Assembly: GCA_934130355.1 (NCBI GenBank)
Contig: CAKOXV010000011.1
Location: 1-59,219, forward strand
From: an uncultured Clostridia bacterium
Lineage (GTDB): Bacteria > Bacillota > Clostridia > TANB77 > CAG-508
Reading direction: 5' to 3'
DNA length: 59,219 nt
Shown here: one piece after another, positions 51,352-58,994 of the stretch
Position numbering within the stretch: the stretch's first letter is position 1
Layout of the letters: the number at the start of each line of letters is the position of its first letter
Position numbers and translations under genes: made by a program
The notes under the pieces: generated by a model
Database searches by the model: none
Told to the model about the DNA's origin: nothing
Seen by the model: the letters and a program-made list of their open reading frames with translations, nothing else

Positions 51352-51897
51352 TTAATATCTTCTTAATTTAGAATATCTACTGTCACACCCACAATTTGAA
51401 GAGTTGTTTTCTTCTGATAGTACACCAAGCTCTAAATTGTTTCTTCCGCTTCCACATCCACATCCATTTGTATCATTATTACATGTAATATTGTTTCCAT
51501 TTATTCTTGCAATAACACGACCATCATTATTTAAAATAGTAAGTGTATTATCAGAATTATCTCCACAATTACAGTTGCAGTTACAATTACAATTGCGTAT
51601 ACGTCCACTTTGGCTATTAACATCATTGTCATCATCAGAATTACATGTTAAACAACTATTATTTCTAAGAAATCCTGAATTTCTAAAAATACAATCCAGA
51701 AATGCTACAATAAATGCTAAAATTCCAAGTCCTATTGCAGCAATAACAAGTATTGTACTATTTAACACTGCTGCAACAATTAGGAAGATTGCAAAAAATG
51801 AAAAACCAACTAAAATTGGACAATGTATTAGTCTTTCTAAAACTATTGCAAATACTATTGTTGCAAATACTACTGAAAAAAATATAAGTAAGTTCAT
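51352..51897 (-). CDS. Membrane protein with Cys/Asn-rich tail
   Basis: 181 residues, family not recognised. Three hydrophobic helices (about 2-68), then a soluble tail with CLTCNSDDDN, a (NC)5 run, a short beta segment (LTILNNDGRVIARING) and CGCGSGRN / NCGCDSRYS. Twelve or more tail cysteines suggest metal binding or disulfide cross-linking, as in some spore-coat or envelope proteins. AAAGGAG precedes the ATG. A single gene with AT-rich ends and no operon partner. Confidence 0.75.
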   Translation of the reverse strand: MNLLIFFSVVFATIVFAIVLERLIHCPILVGFSFFAIFLIVAAVLNSTILVIAAIGLGILAFIVAFLDCIFRNSGFLRNNSCLTCNSDDDNDVNSQSGRIRNCNCNCNCNCGDNSDNTLTILNNDGRVIARINGNNITCNNDTNGCGCGSGRNNLELGVLSEENNSSNCGCDSRYSKLRRY

Positions 51898-51974
51898 AAT
51901 TTATATCTCCTTTTATATGTTTTGATATATTTTATGAATTTACTTATATTTTAGTTACATCCTATAAATATTTA

Positions 51975-52712
51975 TTAATCATACATTACTTTTAACAAAT
52001 ATAAACCATTTGGTGGTAGAGTTTTTCCTGCATTCTCTCTTTTTTGACTTTCAATTATTTCTGTAATTTTTTCTGGTTCGATTTTTTTCATTCCAACTTC
52101 AACTAATGTTCCAGCTATAATTCGTACCATATTATATAAAAAGCCATTTCCTGTTAGCTCAATTATTATTCTATCACCATCTTGATATACTTTTGCTTCA
52201 TATATTGTTCTTATACTGCTTTTACTACTTGTTCCACTTGCTTTAAATGCTTTAAAATCATGCTCTCCTACAAAATATTTTACTGCTTGTTGCATTTTTT
52301 CTATATTTAGCTTTTGAGGAATATGTGTTTCAAGATTTCTATAAATTGCGCTTCCTTCTTCTGAATTGTTTATAACATATCTATATGTCTTTCTTTTGCA
52401 ATTTAGTCTACTATGAAATCTCTCATCAACTTCTTCTGCTTTTTTTATTACAATAGATTTTTTTAGTTTTGAATTTATGGCTATTGCAAATTTCTCTATT
52501 GGAATTTGCGAATTTGTTTTAAAATTTGCAACTTGCCCAATTGCATGTACACCTGCATCTGTTCTTCCAGATGCATTTAATTCAACATCTTCTCCAGTTA
52601 TATTTTTTATTGCTTGTTCTATTGTTCCTTGAATATTTAATTTGTCAGGCTGTTTTTGCCATCCATTAAAATCTTTTCCATCATATTCTATTGTTAGTTT
52701 GATGTTCCTCAT
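51975..52712 (-). CDS. truA: tRNA pseudouridine(38-40) synthase
   Basis: 245 residues. N-terminal YDGKDFNGWQKQP, the catalytic Asp in NASGRTDAGVHAIGQV and the C-terminal GNGFLYNMVRIIAGTLVEVG. TruA isomerises U38-U40 in tRNA anticodon arms. It starts 1 nt after the cdaA stop, so translation is coupled with the cyclase gene. Confidence 0.96.
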   Translation of the reverse strand: MRNIKLTIEYDGKDFNGWQKQPDKLNIQGTIEQAIKNITGEDVELNASGRTDAGVHAIGQVANFKTNSQIPIEKFAIAINSKLKKSIVIKKAEEVDERFHSRLNCKRKTYRYVINNSEEGSAIYRNLETHIPQKLNIEKMQQAVKYFVGEHDFKAFKASGTSSKSSIRTIYEAKVYQDGDRIIIELTGNGFLYNMVRIIAGTLVEVGMKKIEPEKITEIIESQKRENAGKTLPPNGLYLLKVMYD

Positions 52713-52713
52713 T

Positions 52714-53631
52714 TTATTCCTCTTTTTTCTTAAAAATATTAGATATTTTTTCTTTTATTTTCTTTTTATCAGTTTTTACATTTGTCTCATTTAATCTTTT
52801 TGTAACTATATTATTTATTAATATTTTCTTCAATACATCTTCCCTAACATCTGCTATTAATGTTCCATCTTTTGCAACAGAAACTTTTCCAGTTTCTTCT
52901 GATACAATTATTGCAATAGCATCTGATTCTTTTGAAATTCCAATTCCTGCTCTATGTCTAGTTCCTAATTCTTTTGCTATATCTTTATCACCTGCTAATG
53001 GCAACATACATGCTGCTGCTGCTATTTTATTGTTACTTATTACAACTGCCCCATCATGTAATGGTGTATTTGGAACAAATATATTTACTAACAATTGTGG
53101 TGAAACTTCTGAATTCATGCTGATACCTGTTGATATTATATCTTTTATTTGTATATCTCTTTCTATTACTATTAAAGCACCAGTCTTATTTTTTGCTAGC
53201 TCATATACTGCTATAACTATTTTGTAAATATCTTCTTTTGTTTTTGTTATTATGTCTTTATCAAATCCAAAAAATCTTGAAAACTTATTTGTCCCACCTA
53301 ATTGTTCTAATGCTCTTCTTATTTCTGGTTGGAAAATTATTATTATAAGTATTACTCCCCAATCCATTACTGTTGATAATATGTAATTTAATATTTTCAA
53401 ATTTAATAATTGGCTTAAGGCTGTTGCAACTACTAATAATGCAATTCCTTTTACTAATTGCCATGCACGAGAATCTTTTACTATTCTTAATAATTCATAT
53501 CCTAAAAATAGTACTATTGCTATATCAAGTATTAGAGTAACCAGTTTTATTGGATATTCTTGCCATAAATTTATATAATATAAAATATTTTGTTCATAAA
53601 AATTATTTATAACACTTAATATGTTATTCAT
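52714..53631 (-). CDS. cdaA: Diadenylate cyclase CdaA
   Basis: 305 residues. Three N-terminal membrane helices (about 23-90), then a DAC (DisA_N) domain with the catalytic motifs LHDGAVVI (DGA) and ELGTRHRAGIG (RHR). It makes the second messenger cyclic di-AMP from ATP, controlling K+/osmolyte uptake and wall homeostasis. The usual neighbours cdaR (YbbR) and glmM are not present. Instead truA follows and a 47-residue peptide gene precedes. C-terminal Lys-rich tail (KKKIKEKISNIFKKKEE). Confidence 0.95.
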   Translation of the reverse strand: MNNILSVINNFYEQNILYYINLWQEYPIKLVTLILDIAIVLFLGYELLRIVKDSRAWQLVKGIALLVVATALSQLLNLKILNYILSTVMDWGVILIIIIFQPEIRRALEQLGGTNKFSRFFGFDKDIITKTKEDIYKIVIAVYELAKNKTGALIVIERDIQIKDIISTGISMNSEVSPQLLVNIFVPNTPLHDGAVVISNNKIAAAACMLPLAGDKDIAKELGTRHRAGIGISKESDAIAIIVSEETGKVSVAKDGTLIADVREDVLKKILINNIVTKRLNETNVKTDKKKIKEKISNIFKKKEE

Positions 53632-53655
53632 TTGAATATTAGTCCTTTCAAGATT

Positions 53656-53799
53656 TTATTTTATTGTTGCCATAACATAATATATGCATGTTGAGCATGA
53701 TGCTAACACCATAGCTGATAGCAAGATTATTGCCATTACTTTTCCAAATAATTCTTTTTTATTTGATTTATTTTTGATTTTTCCTTCTTTATTTTTCAT
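53656..53799 (-). CDS. Short single-pass membrane peptide upstream of cdaA (DUF4044-like)
   Basis: 47 residues. Basic N-terminus (MKNKEGKIKNKSNKKELFGK) and one hydrophobic helix (VMAIILLSAMVLASCSTCIYYVM). A clear AAAGGATGA precedes the ATG, and a promoter lies upstream. The layout (Lys-rich start, one transmembrane segment near the C-terminus, about 45 residues) matches DUF4044-type small proteins, but that link is tentative. It is the first gene of the cdaA-truA transcript, so it might modulate the cyclase. No function known. Confidence 0.65.
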   Translation of the reverse strand: MKNKEGKIKNKSNKKELFGKVMAIILLSAMVLASCSTCIYYVMATIK

Positions 53800-53839
53800 A
53801 TTTATCATCCTTTCAATTTTTTGTTACATCACAACTTAT

Positions 53840-53867
53840 ATTATAACATAAAATTTGTTTTTTTCAA
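53840..53867 (-). promoter_or_regulatory. Sigma-A promoter for the small peptide-cdaA-truA operon
   Basis: On the minus strand TTGAAA (53867-53862), 16 nt, TATAAT (53845-53840). Confidence 0.65.
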
Positions 53868-53926
53868 TAGCAGTCTTTAAAATACTTATGTACTAAAAAT
53901 TGGAAATTATCTTAAAATATCATGTA

Positions 53927-55186
53927 TTAATATATTTTATATATCTCAAGAATTCTCTTTTCAGCTTCTTTCAATTTGTCCTCATCATTTGCACAAATAT
54001 AAGCAATAAAATCATCTTGTGAAACTTTATCTCCTACTTTTTTATTTAAAATAACACCTACACTTGGAATAATTTTATCTTCTTTAGTTATTCTACCAGC
54101 ACCTAAAAAACATGCTACTTTTCCTATTTCTTCTGCATTTATTTCTCTGACTAATCCTGTTTTTTCTGAAACAACTGCAGAAATATGTTTTGCTTTTTCA
54201 AATTTGTTAGTATCTTCTAAGTAGCTAATATCTCCTCCTTGTAGTTCAACCATTTCTTTAAATTTATTAAATGCTTCTCCATTACTTATCTTTTCAAGCA
54301 TTTTTTGTTTATTTTCTTCAAGATTGTTTCCTTTACCAGCAAGTTGAAGCATGTTAGCACCAAGTTCTAATACTACTTTTTTCAAGTCTTCTGGCATATC
54401 TCCTTTTAAAAAGTTAATAGCTTCTATTACTTCTAACGAATTTCCTACTGCATATCCTAAAGGTTGTTCCATAGGAGTTAAAACACACCTTACTTCTTTT
54501 CCTGCAAGTTCACCTATTCTTTGCATTTGATTAGCTAGTTTTTGAGCATCTTTTTTATTTTTCATAAATGCTCCTTTTCCTACAGTGACATCTAATACTA
54601 TCTTATTAGCTCCACTTGCTATTTTTTTGCTCATTATACTTGAAGCTATAAGTGGAATGTTTTCAACAGCTGAAATTGCGTCTCTTAACTCATAAATTTT
54701 CTTATCAGCTGGTGCCAAATTCATTGTCTGGCCAATCATACTTATTCCTATTTTTTCTACATTTGAAATAAATTCATCTACTTCTAAATTTGTTCTATAA
54801 CCAGGAATTGACTCCATTTTATCAACTGTACCACCTGTAAATCCTAGTCCTCTTCCTGACATTTTAGCAACAGGAACTCCCATTGATGCTATAATTGGTA
54901 ATAAAATTATTGAAACTTTATCTCCAACTCCACCTGTACTATGTTTATCTACAACATTTTTTCCGAATTTTGATAAATCTAACATTTCTCCAGAATGAGC
55001 CATAGCAATTGTTAAATCTGTAATTTCTCTATCATTCATTCCATTTATATATATCGCCATTATTAATGCTGCTGCTTGGTAATCTTTAATATTTCCATCT
55101 GTATAACCTTTTACAAAGTATTCTATCTCTTCTTTAGATAATTCCTTTGAATCCCTTTTTTTAGCTATTATATCTAATATATTCAT
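53927..55186 (-). CDS. Pyrimidine-nucleoside/thymidine phosphorylase
   Basis: 419 residues. The phosphate-binding KHSTGGVGDKVS, SGRGLGFTGGTVDKMESIPG and AGKEVRCVLTPMEQPLGYAVGN place it in the DeoA/Pdp family, which splits pyrimidine (deoxy)nucleosides with phosphate to give the base and (deoxy)ribose-1-phosphate. The frame opens at 55318, but AAGGTGA supports the ATG at 55186 (MNILDIIAKKRDSK). Downstream of rnhB in a minus-strand operon. Whether it prefers uridine or thymidine is not evident. Confidence 0.93.
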   Translation of the reverse strand: MNILDIIAKKRDSKELSKEEIEYFVKGYTDGNIKDYQAAALIMAIYINGMNDREITDLTIAMAHSGEMLDLSKFGKNVVDKHSTGGVGDKVSIILLPIIASMGVPVAKMSGRGLGFTGGTVDKMESIPGYRTNLEVDEFISNVEKIGISMIGQTMNLAPADKKIYELRDAISAVENIPLIASSIMSKKIASGANKIVLDVTVGKGAFMKNKKDAQKLANQMQRIGELAGKEVRCVLTPMEQPLGYAVGNSLEVIEAINFLKGDMPEDLKKVVLELGANMLQLAGKGNNLEENKQKMLEKISNGEAFNKFKEMVELQGGDISYLEDTNKFEKAKHISAVVSEKTGLVREINAEEIGKVACFLGAGRITKEDKIIPSVGVILNKKVGDKVSQDDFIAYICANDEDKLKEAEKRILEIYKIY

Positions 55187-55208
55187 CTTGCAATCACCTT
55201 CCTTTTTA

Positions 55209-55835
55209 TTAAATAAAATGAGTTGTAAAACTCCTTCTATGAATTGGACAAAGTCCATATTCTTTAATTGCTGCAATATGTGCTGCTGTTCCATATCCTT
55301 TATGTTTTTCAAATCCATATTGTGGGTAAACTTTATCCCATTCTCGCATAATTCTATCCCTTGTAACTTTTGCTATTATTGATGCGGCTGCAATTGAATA
55401 ACATTTTGCATCACCTTTTATTATTGAATCATAAGGAATTCCTAGTGTATCAATATGTTCTAGCGCATCTACTAAAATTATATCTGGTTTTTGAGTAAGG
55501 CTTTTTAAAGACATTGTTAGTCCTTTTTTTGTAGCATTTAAAATATTAATTTCGTCAATTTCGTCTTGTCCTATTATTGCAACACTATAACTAATTGCTT
55601 CTTTTATGATTTCTTCGTAAAGTTTCTCTCTTTTCTTTTCTGAAACTTTTTTAGAGTCATTAACTCCTTCAATCATTGAATCTTGTGGCATTATAACACT
55701 TGCAACAACAACAGGACCAGCTAGTGGTCCTCTTCCTGCTTCATCTATTCCACAAATAAAATTATAACCTTTTTTTCTTAACTCATTTTCCTTCTCTTTT
55801 AATATTAAAAGTCTTTCTTCTTCTTTTTCTTTCAT
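55209..55835 (-). CDS. rnhB: Ribonuclease HII
   Basis: 208 residues. Catalytic Asp-Glu in ICGIDEAGRGPLAGPVVVASV, DSKKVSEKKREKLY and VDALEHID (third Asp), then SIIAKVTRDRIM. RNase HII removes RNA from RNA-DNA hybrids, including single misincorporated ribonucleotides. Between a hypothetical membrane gene (10-nt gap) and the pyrimidine phosphorylase gene (22-nt gap). AGGGGAT-type ribosome site. Confidence 0.96.
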   Translation of the reverse strand: MKEKEEERLLILKEKENELRKKGYNFICGIDEAGRGPLAGPVVVASVIMPQDSMIEGVNDSKKVSEKKREKLYEEIIKEAISYSVAIIGQDEIDEINILNATKKGLTMSLKSLTQKPDIILVDALEHIDTLGIPYDSIIKGDAKCYSIAAASIIAKVTRDRIMREWDKVYPQYGFEKHKGYGTAAHIAAIKEYGLCPIHRRSFTTHFI

Positions 55836-55845
55836 TATAATCCCC

Positions 55846-56367
55846 TTATATATTGTCTATATCTTCATTAATTTGTGTTAATGTATGTTTTTCATTATAG
55901 CCTTTTGTACTAATAATTTCTACATTTGCATTTGAGAAATCATATTTAGCAATAAAATATCCGTATTTTTCTTCCGTAATTTTTTTTATTCCTATTTCAT
56001 TTAAGGTATTTTGATCTAAATAATAACAGTTTTCGTCAAAATTAAAGTCTTGTATATTTTTTACTGCTTCTTGTACTTCTTCTGGTGATTCATTTAGTAT
56101 TTTTCCTTTTAAATATTGATTTTTTATTTCATTAATTTGAGCTAAATCTTCTTCTTTTGATTCATCTAAATTTGCTATCTTAAAACATACCTCTTCTAAT
56201 CCTTTTTTTGTTTCTGCTTGCATTAAAAGCATATTTGTTCTTAAATCTTGTTCTTCTGCTCCAATTAAAATTTTTTTTACATAATTTGCTATAATTGTTG
56301 CTCCAATTATTATTAAAGTTATTAAAACTACTAATGTAACTATTGACTTTATACCTTCTTTTTTCAT
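55846..56367 (-). CDS. Membrane protein with a type IV pilin-like N-terminus, unknown function
   Basis: 173 residues, not assigned. The start MKKEGIKSIVTLVVLITLIIIGATII resembles a prepilin (Lys-rich leader, then a long hydrophobic helix). The leader G5-I6 is followed by KSIVTL and has no conserved Glu at +5. The rest is charged and helical (EQDLRTNMLLMQAETKKGLEEVC) followed by strands. GGGGG precedes the ATG at 56367. A longer frame starts at 56382. It is the first gene of the rnhB operon, with a clear promoter. Could be a lone pseudopilin or a simple anchored protein. Confidence 0.65.
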   Translation of the reverse strand: MKKEGIKSIVTLVVLITLIIIGATIIANYVKKILIGAEEQDLRTNMLLMQAETKKGLEEVCFKIANLDESKEEDLAQINEIKNQYLKGKILNESPEEVQEAVKNIQDFNFDENCYYLDQNTLNEIGIKKITEEKYGYFIAKYDFSNANVEIISTKGYNEKHTLTQINEDIDNI

Positions 56368-56386
56368 ATAATACCCCCACACATAT

Positions 56387-56415
56387 ATTATATATTTTGT
56401 CTATTTTATTTTCAA
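56387..56415 (-). promoter_or_regulatory. Sigma-A promoter for the pilin-like-rnhB-phosphorylase operon
   Basis: On the minus strand TTGAAA (56415-56410), 17 nt, TATAAT (56392-56387). About 20 nt before the ATG at 56367. Confidence 0.75.
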
Positions 56416-56441
56416 GCAGTTACATAAAAAAATTTTTTTGC

Positions 56442-56471
56442 TTTTTACACTATTTTCACAATTTTTTCACA
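56442..56471 (+). promoter_or_regulatory. Three phased TTTTCACA-type repeats upstream of htrA
   Basis: TTTTTACA (56442-56449), TTTTCACA (56453-56460) and TTTTCACA (56464-56471) at an exact 11-bp period. In B. subtilis, repeated octamers of this sequence upstream of htrA genes are tied to CssR-dependent secretion-stress control. The same use here is inference. Confidence 0.6.
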
Positions 56472-56513
56472 AATGTATTGTATTCTATATGTGTATTTAA
56501 AGGAGGCATTTAT

Positions 56514-57740
56514 ATGGAAGAAAATGAAAACAAATTTGAAGTAATTTCAAGTAAAACTTCAAAAGCAAATTTTAAACAAACAAATGGATTTGGAAAAACT
56601 GTTTTATTACCTTTTGTAAGTGGTATGTTAGGATGTGCATTAGTGGTAGGAACATGTTTTGGAGTTCCTTCAATAAAAGAGAAAATAATTGGTAAAACAA
56701 ATACAACAACTATTCAAACATCTATGCCAAGTGGAACAACAACTAATTTTATTTCACTATCAAACTATTCTAACACAGCAACTTTCGCAGCAAATAAAAT
56801 TTTACCATCTATTGTGGGAATTCAAGTAACATATACAGCAACATCAAATTCATTGTGGGGAGTTCCAACACAGTCTGAAGCTACAGCAAGTGGTTCTGGA
56901 ATTATAATTAGTGAAGATGGTTATATTGTAACAAATAATCATGTTGTAGATTCAAGTTCATCTAATTCATCATATTCATATTATAGTCTTTCTGATGCAA
57001 CATCAGTTAAAGTAAAACTATATGGTTCAGATGAATTATATGATGCAAAAATTGTTGGAAAAGATTCACAAACAGATTTAGCTGTTTTAAAGATTGATAA
57101 AAATAATTTGACTGCAGCCGAATTTGCAAATTCAGATGAAGTTACTGTTGGAGAATTCGCAATGGCTGTTGGTAGCCCTCTTGGACTAGATACAACTGTT
57201 ACATCAGGTATTGTTAGTGCCGTAAATAGAGAAGTAGAATCAGACGGAACTACTTATGTATGTATACAAACAGATGCTGCAATAAATTCAGGTAACAGTG
57301 GTGGCGCACTTGTTAATGCTGATGGTAAAGTTATTGGAATAAATACTTTAAAATTATCTGGTTCAGGTGTTGAAGGTATTGGATTTGCAATTCCAATTAA
57401 TTCTACTCTAGATGTAATTGATGATTTAATTGAATATAACAAAGTTCTAAGACCTTATATTGGAATTAGTGGTGTTGATTTAACTGATTCAATGGTTCAA
57501 AGATACAAATTATCATGTTTAGGTGTTTATGTTCAAACTGTACAAAATTTCTCACCTGCTGAAAAAGCTGGTTTAAAATCTGGAGACATAATAGTTAAGG
57601 CAGATGATAAAGAAATTAAAAATATGGATCAATTAAATGAAGTTAAAAATTCTCACCAAATAGGTGATACAATAACTTTAGTAGTTAATAGAAATGGTTC
57701 AGAGCAAGAATTTAAAATAACTCTTGAAGAAACTCCTTAA
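56514..57740 (+). CDS. htrA: HtrA-type membrane serine protease
   Basis: 408 residues. Cytosolic N-terminus, one membrane helix (about 35-55), trypsin-like domain with the triad His in VTNNHVVDS (about 143), Asp in SQTDLAVLKI (about 189) and Ser in NSGNSGGALVN (about 261), and a C-terminal PDZ domain (about 310-405). It degrades or refolds misfolded proteins outside the membrane. The frame is open 171 nt further upstream, but AAGGAGG (56500-56506) fixes the ATG at 56514. Ser/Thr/Asn-rich insertion after the His loop (SSSSNSSYSYYSLS). Confidence 0.96.
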   Translation: MEENENKFEVISSKTSKANFKQTNGFGKTVLLPFVSGMLGCALVVGTCFGVPSIKEKIIGKTNTTTIQTSMPSGTTTNFISLSNYSNTATFAANKILPSIVGIQVTYTATSNSLWGVPTQSEATASGSGIIISEDGYIVTNNHVVDSSSSNSSYSYYSLSDATSVKVKLYGSDELYDAKIVGKDSQTDLAVLKIDKNNLTAAEFANSDEVTVGEFAMAVGSPLGLDTTVTSGIVSAVNREVESDGTTYVCIQTDAAINSGNSGGALVNADGKVIGINTLKLSGSGVEGIGFAIPINSTLDVIDDLIEYNKVLRPYIGISGVDLTDSMVQRYKLSCLGVYVQTVQNFSPAEKAGLKSGDIIVKADDKEIKNMDQLNEVKNSHQIGDTITLVVNRNGSEQEFKITLEETP

Positions 57741-57850
57741 GTTTCCAAGATTTCACTTTTAGTTCACACAATGAACAAATTTCATTATTATACTATATTT
57801 ATAGTCAGTAAGAACTGATTAAACAAACATCCCCTTTTATTTTCAAAAAA

Positions 57851-57878
57851 AGACCGGTTATATAAACCGGTTTTTTTA
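57851..57878. terminator. Bidirectional terminator
   Basis: ACCGGTT (57853-57859) pairs with AACCGGT (57865-57871) around TATAA. An A-run precedes and a T-run follows, so it serves both the plus-strand htrA side and the convergent minus-strand gene. Confidence 0.85.
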
Positions 57879-58748
57879 CATTATTACTATATCCATTTCA
57901 CTAGTATGATTATCATTTCCATAAGCGAAAATTATATATAATTGATTATTTTCTCCCATAAAATATTCTGTAACATTATTTATATTATAAAAATCACTTG
58001 TATAATCTCTTTGATAAACAGTATATCCTAAATTTGCAAGCTCCTCTGTTCTTTTTTGTATATTACTTATTTCATCTTTTATTTTTTGGTTTGCTTCTTT
58101 TTTAGTAATTCCTTTTTGATCTAAAAAATAATCAATTGTACATTTGCTGTGGTCTGTTAAATTATAATTATAAGTTTGGACTATATCTCTTTGAGGATTT
58201 GCTCCTTCTTTTAAAGTTGACCTTACTACTAATGATAATATATTATTAGAAATAAATGCACTGTAATTTACTGTATAAATTATATTATTTTTCTGACTAT
58301 TTAGAACATTTTTTGCTTTTATTTCAAATATTTCTCTTATTTGTGTATTCATTTCTTCCGCTGTTTTACTTTTTATATTTATGCATGGAATATTAACATC
58401 TAATTCATAATCATTAACTTTACTTTCATTGTTCTTGTATGACACATATACAATTTCTTCATCTTCTTTTATTCTACTTATCTTATATGCATTATTTTTT
58501 AAGTAATTAACTTTATTCTTAAATATATTAATAAATTTTTCTTTTGTGGTTGACTTATCCACAGTTAATTCTGATGAATTCATATCAGATCGACCAATAT
58601 TGTCTTTTGCATTACTTGTTTTATAATGTTGCACTATTTGTACTCCTAATGCTACTAAAACTGCTATTACACATATTGCAACAATTGCTATATAAAATAT
58701 TTTTAGGTTTTTTTGTTTTTGTTCTTCATCTTCTATTACTACTTTCAT
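57876..58748 (-). CDS. Membrane-anchored protein with possible DUF3298/RsiV-like domain
   Basis: 290 residues. One N-terminal transmembrane helix (about 17-39), then an extracytoplasmic alpha/beta region. The stretch DVNIPCINIKSKTAEEMNTQI, YTVNYSAFISNNILSLVV and TYNYNLTDHSKCTIDYFLDQKG resembles DUF4163/DUF3298 domains found in RsiV-type anti-sigma factors and PdaC. The match is by pattern only, and no cognate sigma factor is adjacent. AGGAGGAAC-type ribosome site before the ATG. Monocistronic. Confidence 0.6.
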   Translation of the reverse strand: MKVVIEDEEQKQKNLKIFYIAIVAICVIAVLVALGVQIVQHYKTSNAKDNIGRSDMNSSELTVDKSTTKEKFINIFKNKVNYLKNNAYKISRIKEDEEIVYVSYKNNESKVNDYELDVNIPCINIKSKTAEEMNTQIREIFEIKAKNVLNSQKNNIIYTVNYSAFISNNILSLVVRSTLKEGANPQRDIVQTYNYNLTDHSKCTIDYFLDQKGITKKEANQKIKDEISNIQKRTEELANLGYTVYQRDYTSDFYNINNVTEYFMGENNQLYIIFAYGNDNHTSEMDIVIM

Positions 58749-58805
58749 TTTTGTTCCTCCTTAGGTATATTTTAATATTTTTAATACAAAAATGCAATAC
58801 ATTTA

Positions 58806-58994
58806 TTATTTTTTCATATATTTAAGTTTTGTTGCCATACCTCCTCTAATATGTCTTTCTGCTTTATTTTCATTAAGAATTTCTCTTACTTCTCGCGCTA
58901 ATATTGGATTTATTTTTATTAATCTTTCAGTTACGTCTTTGTGTACTGTTGCTACTTTTCGTAACGGTAGAATTTTCTTTATTATTATTGCCAT
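58806..58994 (-). CDS. Short basic ORF overlapping a recombinase-like tail
   Basis: 62 residues, from the ATG at 58994. Very basic, with the C-terminal block NENKAERHIRGGMATKLKYMKK, which looks conserved rather than random, but I cannot name the family. Its first 22 codons overlap the end of the upstream frame (stop at 58927). It could be a small gene linked to a mobile element, or the 3' part of the upstream protein after a frameshift. Weak ribosome site (GGAGAAG is 16 nt away). Confidence 0.4.
   Translation of the reverse strand: MAIIIKKILPLRKVATVHKDVTERLIKINPILAREVREILNENKAERHIRGGMATKLKYMKK

Noticed and set aside
55187..55318. 44-residue N-terminal extension of the pyrimidine phosphorylase
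   Set aside because: It overlaps the end of rnhB in another frame, and AAGGTGA supports the ATG at 55186, which matches the family N-terminus.
56343..56513. 57-residue N-terminal extension of HtrA
   Set aside because: It overlaps the divergent gene's start and promoter and the TTTTCACA repeats, while AAGGAGG places the start at 56514.
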